NCBI GenBank assembly: GCA_000171875.1
Contig: ABHI01000005.1
Coordinates: 1-64,000 of the forward strand
DNA: 64,000 nt
Source of the DNA: Flavobacteriales bacterium ALC-1
GTDB lineage: Bacteria; Bacteroidota; Bacteroidia; Flavobacteriales; Flavobacteriaceae
Direction of reading: 5' to 3'
Shown here: positions 1 to 9,805 of the stretch, in pieces
Layout of the letters: each line of letters starts with the position of its first letter
Position numbering within the stretch: position 1 is the stretch's first letter
Program-made: the position numbers and the translations under genes
Notes under the pieces: model-generated
Seen by the model: the letters and a program-made list of their open reading frames with translations, nothing else
Databases searched by the model: none
Told to the model about the DNA's origin: nothing

Positions 1-270
1 TCTGATCTCTAAACCATTAGAAGATAATACTTTCATTTTTTCAAATAATTCTTGCTGACGTACTTCGTAAACATATACTTTGTTCCATGGTGCAACAATA
101 TGAAAGCCTTCACCTAGAGGAGGCTCATCTGTTACCACACCACCACCAAATGTTTTATACAATACACCTGCTTCACCTGATCCTATTGTTACTGCTGATT
201 TAGCAATAACAACTATTAAAATAATAATTCCTACTAAAATTGGTAATCCAATCTTTGGCAACTTTTCCAT
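1..270 (-). CDS. Prohibitin-family (SPFH/Band 7) membrane protein, 3' end cut off
   Basis: The window shows only the first 90 codons, starting at the ATG at 270 on the minus strand; the rest lies beyond position 1. The protein opens with MEKLPKIGLPIL and one hydrophobic helix at about residues 8-24. The SPFH start follows, with GSGEAGVLYKTFGGGV and then PPLGEGFHIVAPW, typical of prohibitin-like proteins. Members of this family form large membrane-associated ring or cage scaffolds and often affect membrane protease or microdomain function. The gene begins 10 bases after the stop of the VWA-type gene and is probably the third gene of the fabG operon. The family call is firm; the specific role is unknown. 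Confidence 0.85.
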   Translation of the reverse strand, partial: MEKLPKIGLPILVGIIILIVVIAKSAVTIGSGEAGVLYKTFGGGVVTDEPPLGEGFHIVAPWNKVYVYEVRQQELFEKMKVLSSNGLEIR

Positions 271-280
271 TCTTTTGTTT

Positions 281-2314
281 TTAAATTAATCCGTTATATT
301 TTCGAATAAACCACTCTGCAAAAAGGCTCAAGGCTATTAAACCGAGTAGATATTTCCAATCAATCAAAGGTACAATATTTTTAGTGCTTTTTTGTATGGT
401 TACATATCTGTTATCGGCAAGTAGATTTTCAATAAGATTGCTAGATTCTGAACTGAAATAAGCTTCACCTTCACTATTGTTTGCTAAAGATTTTAGCTTA
501 TCAATGTCTGCATTTAAGAATTGTTGTTCTACATTATATTCTAAAACTTGAAAACTCCCAGAAGTAGCAACCGCTTCTGAATTATGCTTTACAGTAAAAG
601 TGTAATTACCTGCAGTTATACCGCTTAAATCAACTGAGTAATTACCTTTGTTTAGTAAAAGTGGAACTTCTCTAATGGAATCGTCATCTGCATTTTTTAT
701 AACAATGCTCAATGAGGCTTCTGCATCAAATTCGTAATTCTTATTGAAATATTGGGCAGAAATGATAACATCATCATTGCCATTATAAAAAGACTTATAA
801 TCTACATTAATACGCTTACGCTTTTTGTTAGAGCTTAAATACTGAACTAGTTTACCTATAAAATTATCAAAATCTATAAAACTTTCAGTATCTAGATAGG
901 CTTGTGCTCTCCATCTCCAAATACCTTCACCATTTAAAAGTGCATGTTTGGTGTTATTAATTTCGAATGTTGAAAGCATTGGTTGGTCTGTATTAATACC
1001 ATTCACTGATTTATAAAGAATAATATCACTTGGCTCTAAAAATTCTAAAGCTCCAAATTCTGATTTTAAAGGTGGATAGCTATTAAAATCTAAATTGTCT
1101 ACAATAAAAGTATTATAGTTTCTATTAAGAGATGGCTGAAAATCTTCTGTTTGATTAGTTATCGTTTGCTTGTAATAAGCTTGTGAATTGTTTAAAAGAC
1201 TCCAACTAGTTGATGTGCCAGAAATCGTAAATGTATTTAAATTTTGATCTTTAATTTCTTTTAAAATTGAATTAAAGTTATTATCTGGTTGATATAATAC
1301 AACTAATTGAAAATCATTTATTTTAGATTCATATTCTTTTGGCTTTAAGATTGAAACGCTGCGTTGCTCGTTACTCTCAATAGCTTTTTTTAGAGCGCCC
1401 AAATCTGGATGTAAACGCTCTGCAACTATAGCAATATTTGTCTTCTGATCTATAATTTCTACCCCAAAATTCTTAGAGTTATTGACTCTGTTTTTTTCAT
1501 TAGCTAAAGGCACTAGATCCACACGATAGGTTTTTACTCCAACACTAGTTGCATTTAGTGTCGTAGAAATAATTTGTGAAGTTTTAGATTCATCAAACTG
1601 AAGTGTTTTTCTAAACACAACTGAATTACCAGACCAAATCTTTAGCTCTGTTGTTATCGACTCAGTCCCATTATAGTTTGTAATAATTTCAACAGGAAAT
1701 TTATTTTTTAAAAACACATAGCGATTCACATTAAGTTGTTTTAAACTTAAATCTGAATACACTGTAGAATCACCAAGAATAATAGGATATATAGATTGCT
1801 TTACACCTTTAGCAACATAACTATAATCCGAACCATAAGTTTGATTGCCATCGGTTAGCAATACAATTGGTGCAGTTTCATTATCATACACTTCACCAAA
1901 CTGCTTTAAGGCTTGTGATATGTTAGATTGTCTAGCATCAAAATTTAAACTATCTAATTCGTTTACAGATTTGCCAAAACTATAAGCTTGGAGGTTAAAA
2001 CGTTCGTTTAATTCTTTTTGAGATTCTAACGTTTTTATAACATTACTAGCACTTTCATCTTGTTTTAAATAAGAAATTGACTCAGAATTGTCAACAGCCA
2101 CAACTAAGGTTGGTTTTTCGTCAAAGTAAGTAAAGGATTCAAACTTTGGATTAATCAGTAATAGCAAAATTCCGAAAACTGAAATTGTCCTTAATACAGT
2201 AAGCAAGTATTTTAAATCCGATTTTATTTTCGATTTATATATATACTGAAACAGCGCTAATAAAAGCGCTGCTACTCCAGCTATAATAATATATACTATT
2301 GTTTCTGTTTGCAT
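281..2314 (-). CDS. Membrane-anchored VWA-type domain protein
   Basis: This 677-residue protein has two N-terminal membrane helices (about 6-24 and 37-55), a large probably periplasmic part, and one C-terminal helix (about 653-671). After the second helix comes VVAVDNSESISY (D75, S77, S79), a DxSxS metal-site motif of von Willebrand A domains. A further LLTDGNQTYG follows near residue 155, as expected for the next strand of the fold. This architecture resembles the BatA/BatB-like VWA proteins of Bacteroidota, but the protein is longer and has a long beta-rich C-terminal part. The gene starts 5 bases after the fabG stop and is probably cotranscribed with it. The domain is well supported; the function is not known. 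Confidence 0.85.
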   Translation of the reverse strand: MQTETIVYIIIAGVAALLLALFQYIYKSKIKSDLKYLLTVLRTISVFGILLLLINPKFESFTYFDEKPTLVVAVDNSESISYLKQDESASNVIKTLESQKELNERFNLQAYSFGKSVNELDSLNFDARQSNISQALKQFGEVYDNETAPIVLLTDGNQTYGSDYSYVAKGVKQSIYPIILGDSTVYSDLSLKQLNVNRYVFLKNKFPVEIITNYNGTESITTELKIWSGNSVVFRKTLQFDESKTSQIISTTLNATSVGVKTYRVDLVPLANEKNRVNNSKNFGVEIIDQKTNIAIVAERLHPDLGALKKAIESNEQRSVSILKPKEYESKINDFQLVVLYQPDNNFNSILKEIKDQNLNTFTISGTSTSWSLLNNSQAYYKQTITNQTEDFQPSLNRNYNTFIVDNLDFNSYPPLKSEFGALEFLEPSDIILYKSVNGINTDQPMLSTFEINNTKHALLNGEGIWRWRAQAYLDTESFIDFDNFIGKLVQYLSSNKKRKRINVDYKSFYNGNDDVIISAQYFNKNYEFDAEASLSIVIKNADDDSIREVPLLLNKGNYSVDLSGITAGNYTFTVKHNSEAVATSGSFQVLEYNVEQQFLNADIDKLKSLANNSEGEAYFSSESSNLIENLLADNRYVTIQKSTKNIVPLIDWKYLLGLIALSLFAEWFIRKYNGLI

Positions 2315-2319
2315 TAAAA

Positions 2320-3066
2320 TTAAGTCAACATACCTCCATCAACATTCAAAGTCTGTCCAGTAACATAAGCGCTTAAATCACTTGCTAAAAACACACAAGC
2401 ATTAGCTATATCTTCAGGTGAACCTCCACGTTTAAGAGGAATTGCAGCTCTCCAGCCTTTTACGGTTTCTTCATCTAATTTAGCAGTCATTTCGGTTTCT
2501 ATAAAACCTGGGGCGATGACGTTACTTCTAATATTTCTCGACCCTAATTCTAAAGCCACTGATTTAGAAAAACCAATAATTCCAGCTTTAGAAGCTGCAT
2601 AATTGGTTTGCCCTGCATTACCTTTTACACCTACAACAGAGCTCATATTAATAATAGAACCTTTGCGTTGCTTCAACATAGTACGTTGAACTGCTTTAGT
2701 CATATTAAAAACTGATTTAAGATTTACTTCTATCACTTTGTCAAAATCTTCTTCTCCCATTCTCATTAAGAGGTTGTCTTTTGTAATACCTGCATTATTT
2801 ATAAGAATATCTATAGCACCAAATTCCGCTAATACATCTTCCGCTAGCTTTTGTGCATCGTCAAAACTTGCAGCATTACTCTGATAGCCTTTTGCTTTCA
2901 CACCTTGAGCATTTAACTCTTTTTCTAATGCATTAGCAGCTTCTACAGATGAGCTATAAGTAAATGCTACATTAGCTCCATGTTGGGCAAAAACTTCGGC
3001 TATACCTTTCCCAATGCCTCGACTGGCACCTGTTATAATTGCTGTTTTTCCTTCTAATAATTTCAT
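2320..3066 (-). CDS. fabG: 3-oxoacyl-[acyl-carrier-protein] reductase FabG
   Basis: This NADPH-dependent short-chain dehydrogenase reduces 3-oxoacyl-ACP to 3-hydroxyacyl-ACP in type II fatty acid elongation in the cytoplasm. The 248 residues are the usual FabG length. Visible motifs are the cofactor loop TGASRGIG (12-19), NNAG (90-93), and the catalytic set S143, Y156 and K160 within [18 protein letters not shown]. The C-terminus [15 protein letters not shown] is also typical. It appears to be the first gene of a three-gene unit with the VWA-type and prohibitin genes. A hairpin terminator separates it from the M16 gene upstream. The family contains many close paralogues, but the match to FabG is strong. 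Confidence 0.95.
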   Translation of the reverse strand: MKLLEGKTAIITGASRGIGKGIAEVFAQHGANVAFTYSSSVEAANALEKELNAQGVKAKGYQSNAASFDDAQKLAEDVLAEFGAIDILINNAGITKDNLLMRMGEEDFDKVIEVNLKSVFNMTKAVQRTMLKQRKGSIINMSSVVGVKGNAGQTNYAASKAGIIGFSKSVALELGSRNIRSNVIAPGFIETEMTAKLDEETVKGWRAAIPLKRGGSPEDIANACVFLASDLSAYVTGQTLNVDGGMLT

Positions 3067-3152
3067 GTATAAAAATTTCGGTTGGTTAGTTTTATTTTAG
3101 AGACACAAATGGCCTATTCAAATATACCAATTACTAATTGTATGGAATAAAA

Positions 3153-3184
3153 AAACCTCATATTTTAACTTAAATATGAGGTTT
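3153..3184 (-). terminator. Rho-independent terminator after the M16 peptidase gene
   Basis: A perfect 13-bp stem (3153-3165 with 3172-3184, arm AAACCTCATATTT) encloses a 6-base loop. Read on the minus strand it is followed by a run of T. It lies 25 bases past the M16 stop and before fabG, so it separates the two transcription units. Confidence 0.85.
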
Positions 3185-3209
3185 CATTTTTTAAGGTTTA
3201 TTTAGAATC

Positions 3210-6182
3210 TTACTGCTTTAATTCTTCAGTTTGATTATAATTAAATAGATAATCTATATCCATCTCTTTAATTGTACCTAATTTACTTAGAGCATCAAAA
3301 TCCATATCCTTTTTATTTCCAATCACCATAACATTATAGTTTTCTCCTTTTATGTTATTGTTAAAGAATGTTTTTAGGTCATCCATGGTCATGTTTTTAA
3401 TAGCATCGTAAATTTCTTTACGATTATCATCAGTGATACCTCTTTTCTTTAAGCCTTCGTAGGTCCAGAATATATTAGATTTCGTAATACGTCTTGCTGC
3501 AATCTTTTTTAAAGTTGCTTCTTTAGCCTGATTAAATTGATCTTCAGCTTCTGGCATATTAGTCATTAACTCCATCATTGCACCAACAGCTTGTTCTAAT
3601 TTATTTGCCTGAGTACCAACATAAGCCATTGTATAATCTGGCTTTCCAACTTCACTAGCAGTACTATAGCTAGAAAACGCAGAATACGCCAAAGATTTAG
3701 ATTCTCTAATTTCTTGGAATACTATTGACGATAGTCCACTACCAAAATAAGTGTTGAATAATTGAGAAGCTGCCATTTTATTTGGACTAAACTCTTCTCC
3801 TTTAGCCAATAATAAAATTTCACTCTGTACCATATCATAATCCACGAAATATACATTACCACCTGTTTCTAAGTTGGTATATTCAATTTTTTCCGGATAG
3901 TCCAATAAAGTTTCTGGCACAGTATGATGTGTGTTTAAAGCTGTTTTTGCTTCTTCTAATGCATTACCATAATAAAAGATGCGTTGTTTGTAAGCTCGCA
4001 TTTCTTTTACCTTATTTACAAGAGCAGTAGGGTTCATAGCTTTTAATTCTTTTTGAGAATAAATATTTCTAAGTCTAGAGTTTTCACCATATTGCCCATA
4101 ATTCATTAAGCCATTCCAAAAGATATTTCCTTTTTGGGTTTTACCATCTTCTCTTCCCTTTAAAATACTCTCAACATATTTATCGTACGTTTCTTGGTTT
4201 GGCTCTGCATTATTCCATAAATGCTCTAAGAGTGCTAAACCTGCATCTAAGTTTTCTTTAAGTCCAGAAATGCCAACATACGTTTTATCACTAGAAGAAA
4301 ACACATTATAGCTTATACCTATCTTGTAAAATTCTTGTTTTAATTGTTCTGGCGTGTATTTATCAGTTCCTAAATAATCTAAATATCGAGCTGCTAGAGA
4401 CACCATGCGGTCATTATCTTGCCCCATATCAAAGATGATATTAAGGTTAAAAATATCATTATTTGGATTTTCAACATAAGATACTTTAAGTCCATTGTCT
4501 GTACTTGTTTCTTTTATTGCCGTTTTGTAATCAATAAATTGAGGCTTTAAATCTGGTGAAACCATCTCTTTTAAAGATTTTAAAAACTCAGATTCTTTAC
4601 CTCTATTTAATTCTATTGGAGTAATACCTGGGTTTTCTACTTTAACAATTGAAGTATCTTCACCTTTTTTCTTATGAACTTCTACATAATTGTTTCCATA
4701 AAATGAATTTGCAAAATCTACAACCTCTTGTTTAGTTATCTCCTTCATTTGGTCTAACATCTTTAAACGATCAGTCCAAGATTGCTCACCAATAAACGCA
4801 TCTAAATAAGCATAGGCCGTTGAAGAACCATTTTCATATTGACGTATTTGAGATAAACGTAAATCGTTTATAACAGCATCTAAAAGCCAATCTTCAAACT
4901 CTCCTTTTTTGATCTTTTCTATTTGAGCAAGCAAAAGACTTCTTACTTCGTCTAGAGTCTGGTCAGCTTTTGGTGTTCCATAAAGCAAATGAAACCCATA
5001 ATCATTATCAAAATTTGTAAAAGAAGATGCATTCTGAACCATTTGTTTCTGATTAAGGTTTAAATCGATTAAACCAGCTTGTGAATTAGCTAACATATAA
5101 TCAACTAATGTTAGCATCACTTCTTGATCAGAACCTTTTCCTTTAGATCTAAATGCCACATAAATTGATTCAGATGTTGGTCCTAAAATTTCTTTTTTAA
5201 CAGGAGCTGTAATAGGCTCTAATTCTGGAAACTCTGGGTGAGACACTTCCTTTTTCTCATAACTTCCAAAAGCATCATTCACTTTTTTAATGGTAGCATC
5301 AAAATCTAAATCACCAACCATAATTACCGCCATATTATTTGGAACATAATACTTGTCAAAATAATTATTAATAGCTTCCATTGAAGGGTTTTTTAAATGT
5401 TCCGAAACACCAATGGTTGATTGTGTACCGTAAGGGTGTGTTGGATATAAACCTTGAAGGGTAGCAAAATATTGCTTACGTCCATCACTATCTTGTCCTC
5501 TATTGAATTCCTCATAAACAGCCTCTAATTCTGTATGAAATAAACGCAATACTAATTTACTAAAACGCTCACTTTCTATCTTTAACCATTTATCAACTTC
5601 GTTTGAAGGTATTTTATTCACATATACGGTTTGCTCATTCGATGTAAAAGCATTTGTACCTTCAGCTCCTAAAGCATTAACCATTTTATCATATTCATTT
5701 GCAATAGATATTTTTGAAGCCTCTAATGAAATTTCATCTATTTTTTTATAAATAGCCTTTTTCTTTTCTGGATCTTTCTCTGCTTTATGCTCTTCGTATA
5801 AATCTGAAATTTGCTTAATTAGCTTCGATTCTTCATCATAGTTTGTGGTACCTATTTTATCAGTACCTTTAAAAACCATGTGTTCTAAATAATGTGCTAG
5901 TCCAGTATTATCTGCAGGATCATAAGTAGAACCAGCTCTAACAGCAATAAGTGTTTGAACTTTTGGCTCTTCATCATTTTTTCCTAAATAGACCTTTAGT
6001 CCATTGTCTAAAGTGTAAAGACGCAAACCTGTTGGGTCATTCGCTACAGTTTCGTAATTAAACCCATTTGCATCTTGATTGGTTTCGATGGCATATGCCA
6101 TTTTTTTGTCATTACTTTCATTCTTACAGCAAAAAACTACTACAAGAATAGAAAGAAGTAAAAGTGTTTTAATGTTTTTCAT
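3210..6182 (-). CDS. M16 family zinc metallopeptidase, lipoprotein-type signal
   Basis: This 990-residue protein has the fused two-half M16 (insulinase/pitrilysin-like) layout. The N-terminal half contains the inverted zinc motif HYLEH (97-101), with the downstream glutamate ligand in ELEAVYEEF (about 217-225). The C-terminal half lacks the motif, as usual for the non-catalytic half. The N-terminus MKNIKTLLLLSILVVVFCCK reads as a lipoprotein signal with Cys18 or Cys19 as the lipidated residue, so it is probably tethered in the periplasm or outer membrane. Such enzymes degrade peptides; the substrate is unknown. The gene stands alone, with a terminator on each side. Confidence 0.92.
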   Translation of the reverse strand: MKNIKTLLLLSILVVVFCCKNESNDKKMAYAIETNQDANGFNYETVANDPTGLRLYTLDNGLKVYLGKNDEEPKVQTLIAVRAGSTYDPADNTGLAHYLEHMVFKGTDKIGTTNYDEESKLIKQISDLYEEHKAEKDPEKKKAIYKKIDEISLEASKISIANEYDKMVNALGAEGTNAFTSNEQTVYVNKIPSNEVDKWLKIESERFSKLVLRLFHTELEAVYEEFNRGQDSDGRKQYFATLQGLYPTHPYGTQSTIGVSEHLKNPSMEAINNYFDKYYVPNNMAVIMVGDLDFDATIKKVNDAFGSYEKKEVSHPEFPELEPITAPVKKEILGPTSESIYVAFRSKGKGSDQEVMLTLVDYMLANSQAGLIDLNLNQKQMVQNASSFTNFDNDYGFHLLYGTPKADQTLDEVRSLLLAQIEKIKKGEFEDWLLDAVINDLRLSQIRQYENGSSTAYAYLDAFIGEQSWTDRLKMLDQMKEITKQEVVDFANSFYGNNYVEVHKKKGEDTSIVKVENPGITPIELNRGKESEFLKSLKEMVSPDLKPQFIDYKTAIKETSTDNGLKVSYVENPNNDIFNLNIIFDMGQDNDRMVSLAARYLDYLGTDKYTPEQLKQEFYKIGISYNVFSSSDKTYVGISGLKENLDAGLALLEHLWNNAEPNQETYDKYVESILKGREDGKTQKGNIFWNGLMNYGQYGENSRLRNIYSQKELKAMNPTALVNKVKEMRAYKQRIFYYGNALEEAKTALNTHHTVPETLLDYPEKIEYTNLETGGNVYFVDYDMVQSEILLLAKGEEFSPNKMAASQLFNTYFGSGLSSIVFQEIRESKSLAYSAFSSYSTASEVGKPDYTMAYVGTQANKLEQAVGAMMELMTNMPEAEDQFNQAKEATLKKIAARRITKSNIFWTYEGLKKRGITDDNRKEIYDAIKNMTMDDLKTFFNNNIKGENYNVMVIGNKKDMDFDALSKLGTIKEMDIDYLFNYNQTEELKQ

Positions 6183-6209
6183 TTTTTGATTTTAGTTGAT
6201 TAAATAAAA

Positions 6210-6240
6210 AATCCATTGACTAAAATATAGCCAATGGATT
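6210..6240 (-). terminator. Terminator after sucD
   Basis: A 9-bp stem (AATCCATTG at 6210-6218 with its complement at 6232-6240) encloses a 13-base loop. On the minus strand it is followed by TTTTTATTTA. It lies 38 bases past the sucD stop and before the M16 start. Confidence 0.75.
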
Positions 6241-6277
6241 AATAACGCGAAGTATTTACATTTATTTTAACAGAAGT

Positions 6278-7150
6278 TTATCCTAAAACCTCCGCTACTT
6301 TCTTTCCAATTTCAGCAGGAGAATCCACCACATGAATTCCACATGCTCTCATAATTTTCTTTTTAGCTTGTGCAGTATCATCACTACCTCCTACAATGGC
6401 GCCAGCATGTCCCATTGTACGACCAGCAGGAGCAGTTTCACCAGCAATAAATCCTACAACAGGTTTTTTACTACCACTTTCCTTGTACCAATTTGCAGCA
6501 TCAGCTTCTAATTGCCCACCAATTTCACCAATCATAACTACAGCCTCAGTTTCTGGATCATTAATTAATAATTCTACAGCTTCTTTAGTTGTCGTACCAA
6601 TAATTGGATCACCTCCAATACCAATAGCAGTTGTAATTCCTAAGCCTTGTTTTACAACTTGGTCGGCAGCTTCATAAGTTAATGTTCCAGATTTAGAAAC
6701 AATACCTACTCTACCTGATTTAAAAACGAAACCTGGCATAATACCAACTTTAGCTTCACCAGGTGTAATAACTCCAGGACAGTTAGGGCCAACTAAACGA
6801 CAATCTCTATCTTTAATATAATCAGCAGCTTTAATCATATCAGCTACAGGAATACCTTCAGTAATAGTAATAATAACTTTAATTCCAGCATCTGCAGCTT
6901 CCATAATAGCATCTGCAGCAAAAGCTGGTGGCACAAAAATGATAGTTGTATCAGCATTTACTTTTTCTACAGCTTCTGAAACTGTATTAAAAACAGGTCT
7001 ATCTAAATGAGTTTGACCTCCTTTTCCAGGTGTAACACCACCTACTACATTAGTACCGTATTCAATCATTTGTCCAGCATGAAAAGTACCTTCACTACCA
7101 GTAAATCCTTGAACTATTATATTTGAATTTTTATTAACTAAAACGCTCAT
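6278..7150 (-). CDS. sucD: Succinyl-CoA synthetase (ADP-forming) alpha subunit
   Basis: SucD is the alpha subunit that binds CoA and carries the phosphohistidine in the TCA-cycle enzyme interconverting succinyl-CoA and succinate with nucleotide phosphorylation. The 290 residues match the family. The CoA-binding loop [19 protein letters not shown] is near the N-terminus, GPNCPG lies in the middle, and the active-site histidine is about H248 in GHAGAIVGG. The beta subunit gene sucC is not adjacent, so the partner must be encoded elsewhere. The gene appears to have its own promoter (7191-7198) and terminator (6210-6240). Confidence 0.97.
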   Translation of the reverse strand: MSVLVNKNSNIIVQGFTGSEGTFHAGQMIEYGTNVVGGVTPGKGGQTHLDRPVFNTVSEAVEKVNADTTIIFVPPAFAADAIMEAADAGIKVIITITEGIPVADMIKAADYIKDRDCRLVGPNCPGVITPGEAKVGIMPGFVFKSGRVGIVSKSGTLTYEAADQVVKQGLGITTAIGIGGDPIIGTTTKEAVELLINDPETEAVVMIGEIGGQLEADAANWYKESGSKKPVVGFIAGETAPAGRTMGHAGAIVGGSDDTAQAKKKIMRACGIHVVDSPAEIGKKVAEVLG

Positions 7151-7190
7151 TTGATATTGTTGTTTTATTTTTTGTATAAATTTCGTTGTG

Positions 7191-7198
7191 CAAAAATA
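7191..7198 (-). promoter_or_regulatory. Bacteroidota -7 box upstream of sucD
   Basis: Read on the minus strand this is TATTTTTG followed by C, an exact match to the TAnnTTTG -7 element of Bacteroidota sigma factors. It lies 40 bases before the sucD ATG. I do not see a clear -33 TTG at normal spacing. Confidence 0.5.
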
Positions 7199-7227
7199 AG
7201 AGTTTTACAACGTATTTACGAGACCTT

Positions 7228-7638
7228 TTATATTTTTCTTTCAGCGTAAGAATCCATAGCTTTCGCATGAGTTTCATCTGCTAATTGGCTTATTTCGTAG
7301 CCTCGATATAGTTTATTGTCTTCTACTTCCCAAATTGCCGAATAACGTGCTAAAACTATTTCAGAATCTGGATGTTCTATAGTCCTTGCAAGTAAAGTAT
7401 GTCTTGTTACAACCGTATTATCAGCTTCAATTAAATGTGTAAATTCAAAACGTAGACTGTTATACGATTTTCTAACACCTTCAAAAAAAGTTACAATATC
7501 ATTGTATTTTAAAATTGTAAAACCTTGACTGCTACTCCAATGCAATTCACAATCTTTATGAAAAAAGTTAGAAACAACAGCTACGTCATTTGCTAAATCA
7601 GAGTCGTAAAAGGCTTTAACTAATTGCTTTGCTGACAT
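7228..7638 (-). CDS. NTF2-like / SnoaL-type small protein
   Basis: This 136-residue cytoplasmic protein has the pattern of the NTF2-like fold: an N-terminal helix (MSAKQLVKAFYDSD), the early motif FFHKDCELHW, and alternating beta strands such as VVTRHTLLARTI and RYSAIWEVEDNKLYRGYEI. These proteins bind small molecules or catalyse isomerase-type reactions; no substrate can be inferred here. Its ATG overlaps the stop of the upstream LpxD-like gene (TAATG), which suggests translational coupling at the end of the lipid A operon. The fold call is moderately sure; the function is unknown. Confidence 0.8.
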   Translation of the reverse strand: MSAKQLVKAFYDSDLANDVAVVSNFFHKDCELHWSSSQGFTILKYNDIVTFFEGVRKSYNSLRFEFTHLIEADNTVVTRHTLLARTIEHPDSEIVLARYSAIWEVEDNKLYRGYEISQLADETHAKAMDSYAERKI

Positions 7639-8573
7639 TATTTATTTTTTAATATTTCTAATATTTCAGGGATCTTTTTTACATAAGCCATTTCCTTGAA
7701 AAAAGCCCTGGCTTCTTGTGCTGGAGAACCGAAATATGTCTTTCCACCTATCGTAGTTTTGTTTATACCTGCTTGAGCATATATAACTGTACCACTAGTA
7801 ATGGTTACATCACTTTTAATACCTACTTGCCCCCAAATGGTAACATTATCTTCTACAACAACACAACCTGCAATACCGGTTTGAGATGCAATTAAGCACT
7901 TTTTACCAATTACAGTATCGTGCCCAATCTGAATTTGGTTATCTAACTTAGAGCCTTTGCCAATTGTAGTATCACCAGTAACACCACGATCTATAGTGCA
8001 TAACGCACCAATATCCACATTGTCTTCAATAATAACACGACCACCAGATTTTAGCTGGTCATAACCCTCTGGTCTATTTTTGTAATAAAATGCACTTGCA
8101 CCTAAAACTGTACCAGCATGAATGGTAACATTATCACCAATTATAGCATCATCATAAATACTAACATTAGAATGTATAACACAATTTTTGCCAATAGTTA
8201 CATTGTTACCAATAAAACAATTAGGCTGAATTATAGTACCTTCTCCAATAATTGCATCGTTTGCTATTGCAGAATTAGATGATTTAAATGGCTTAAAATA
8301 ATTAGTTAATTTATTGAAGTCTCTAAATGGGTCATCTGAAATTAAAAGTGCTTTGCCTTCTGGGCATTCAACTTCTTTATTAATTAGTACAATAGTTGCA
8401 GCGGACTCTAAAGCTTTATCGTAATATTTTGGATGGTCAACAAACACAATATCTCCTGATTTGACGACATGAATTTCATTCATACCAAATACTGGAAAAT
8501 CATCAGGTCCTATATATTTAGAAGAAATAAGCGATGCTATTTCTTTAAGTTGATATGTTCTACTAAATTTCAC
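7638..8573 (-). CDS. Second LpxD-like N-acyltransferase (hexapeptide repeat)
   Basis: This 311-residue protein has an LpxD-type N-terminal domain (about 1-100) followed by a left-handed beta-helix of hexapeptide repeats. The segment DNQIQIGHDTVIG carries a histidine (H218) aligned with the catalytic His of LpxD. True LpxD adds a 3-hydroxyacyl chain to UDP-3-O-acylglucosamine in lipid A synthesis. The window also encodes a 342-residue LpxD at 11992-13020, so this is a paralogue that may use another acyl chain or sugar. It lies three bases after a lipoprotein gene and is coupled to the NTF2-like gene. Acyltransferase is firm; the substrate is inferred. Confidence 0.88.
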   Translation of the reverse strand: MKFSRTYQLKEIASLISSKYIGPDDFPVFGMNEIHVVKSGDIVFVDHPKYYDKALESAATIVLINKEVECPEGKALLISDDPFRDFNKLTNYFKPFKSSNSAIANDAIIGEGTIIQPNCFIGNNVTIGKNCVIHSNVSIYDDAIIGDNVTIHAGTVLGASAFYYKNRPEGYDQLKSGGRVIIEDNVDIGALCTIDRGVTGDTTIGKGSKLDNQIQIGHDTVIGKKCLIASQTGIAGCVVVEDNVTIWGQVGIKSDVTITSGTVIYAQAGINKTTIGGKTYFGSPAQEARAFFKEMAYVKKIPEILEILKNK

Positions 8574-8576
8574 TTA

Positions 8577-9176
8577 CTAAATTAATTTAAAAGTCCCATT
8601 AATATATTCAAATGTATTCTCCAATTTATTAATACGACTACTGTCAGTCCAATTCATTATCATATAAATGTTTTTCTGACCTTCTACAAAAGCAACTACA
8701 TATCTGAAATCTATACCATCTATATTACCAGACATTTTTATTTGTTTGGCAGGATAACCATTAATATCAATAAGTCCATAGTCTCGAAACTTAAAATCAT
8801 CTATTGTCTCCTTAAACATTTTTTTTTGGACTATAGTATAGTTTTCTATAGGCGAAAGGTCAGCATCGTATTCTTCAAGTTCTGTGAAAACCGAAATAAA
8901 TTCTTGCTTATTTTCATGTATTACTACTGAATAAGCCTCTTTATATATATTGGCATACTCAAGAGAAGCTTCAGGATGAAGACTCTTCATCTCTTTCATA
9001 TAATTTGGTACATCTAATCTGTATAAGGTATCAACAGTAATGGTCTGATAATTTTTTTCAGATAAAGATTCTGAATTTTGATCTGCAGCATTTTTTGCAG
9101 CTTTATCTATCATTTCTAAACAACTAGTTAGAGACATTAAGCAAATAACTAAAATACTAATACTAGCTTTCTTCAT
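8577..9176 (-). CDS. Lipoprotein of unknown function in the lpx operon
   Basis: This 199-residue protein begins with a clear lipoprotein signal; the lipobox LTSC ends at Cys19. The mature part has mixed alpha/beta character, including GYPAKQIKMSG and VVAFVEGQKNIYMIMNW, which faintly resembles PsbP/Mog1-like folds. I do not recognise a characterised family. It sits between efp (5-base gap) and the LpxD-like gene (3-base gap), so it is almost certainly cotranscribed with the lipid A genes and could act in the cell envelope, but this is inference from context only. Confidence 0.8.
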   Translation of the reverse strand: MKKASISILVICLMSLTSCLEMIDKAAKNAADQNSESLSEKNYQTITVDTLYRLDVPNYMKEMKSLHPEASLEYANIYKEAYSVVIHENKQEFISVFTELEEYDADLSPIENYTIVQKKMFKETIDDFKFRDYGLIDINGYPAKQIKMSGNIDGIDFRYVVAFVEGQKNIYMIMNWTDSSRINKLENTFEYINGTFKLI

Positions 9177-9181
9177 TTATT

Positions 9182-9748
9182 TTACTCCTTTATACGCTCT
9201 TTATAAGTCCCTTTTTCAGTTTCAACTTTAATCTTGTCTCCTTCATTAATAAATAAAGGTACATTTACTGTAGCACCAGTTTCTACAGTTGCTGGTTTAG
9301 TGGCATTAGTAGCCGTATTTCCTTTAACACCAGGCTCAGTAGCTGTAACTTCTAAAATTACAGTTGCTGGCATATCTACTGATAATGGCATATCGTCTTC
9401 AGTGTTAATCAAAATAGTAACAACTTGCCCTTCTTTCATTAAACCTGGATTATCTAAAGCAGCTTCTAATAATCTAATTTGCGAATAATCTTCAGTATTC
9501 ATGAAATGGTAAAATTCACCATCATGATATAAAAATTGAAATTTGTGAGTTTCTACACGAACATCCTCAATTTTATGTCCTGCTGAAAATGTGTTATCAA
9601 TCACTTTTCCTGTAGTTACACTTTTCATTTTTGTTCTTACAAATGCTGGACCTTTACCAGGTTTCACATGTAAAAATTCAATGATTTTAAATATATCGTG
9701 ATTGTATTTAATACATAATCCGTTTCTAATATCTGAAGTATTTGCCAT
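9182..9748 (-). CDS. efp: Translation elongation factor P
   Basis: EF-P binds stalled ribosomes between the P and E sites and helps form peptide bonds in proline-rich stretches. The 188-residue length and the three-domain pattern fit the family: the N-terminal KOW-like domain starts MANTSDIRNGLCIKYN, and the C-terminal OB domain ends near GDKIKVETEKGTYKERI. The conserved loop HVKPGKGPAFVRTK puts Lys32 at the tip position that is post-translationally modified in other bacteria. No modifying enzyme gene is next to it. It is embedded in the lipid A operon, 57 bases after lpxA. Confidence 0.97.
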   Translation of the reverse strand: MANTSDIRNGLCIKYNHDIFKIIEFLHVKPGKGPAFVRTKMKSVTTGKVIDNTFSAGHKIEDVRVETHKFQFLYHDGEFYHFMNTEDYSQIRLLEAALDNPGLMKEGQVVTILINTEDDMPLSVDMPATVILEVTATEPGVKGNTATNATKPATVETGATVNVPLFINEGDKIKVETEKGTYKERIKE

Positions 9749-9805
9749 ATTGCTGTTAAGTTATTGATTTGTTTCCTCCTTCACTAAAGTTTTGGAAGAT
9801 TAAGA

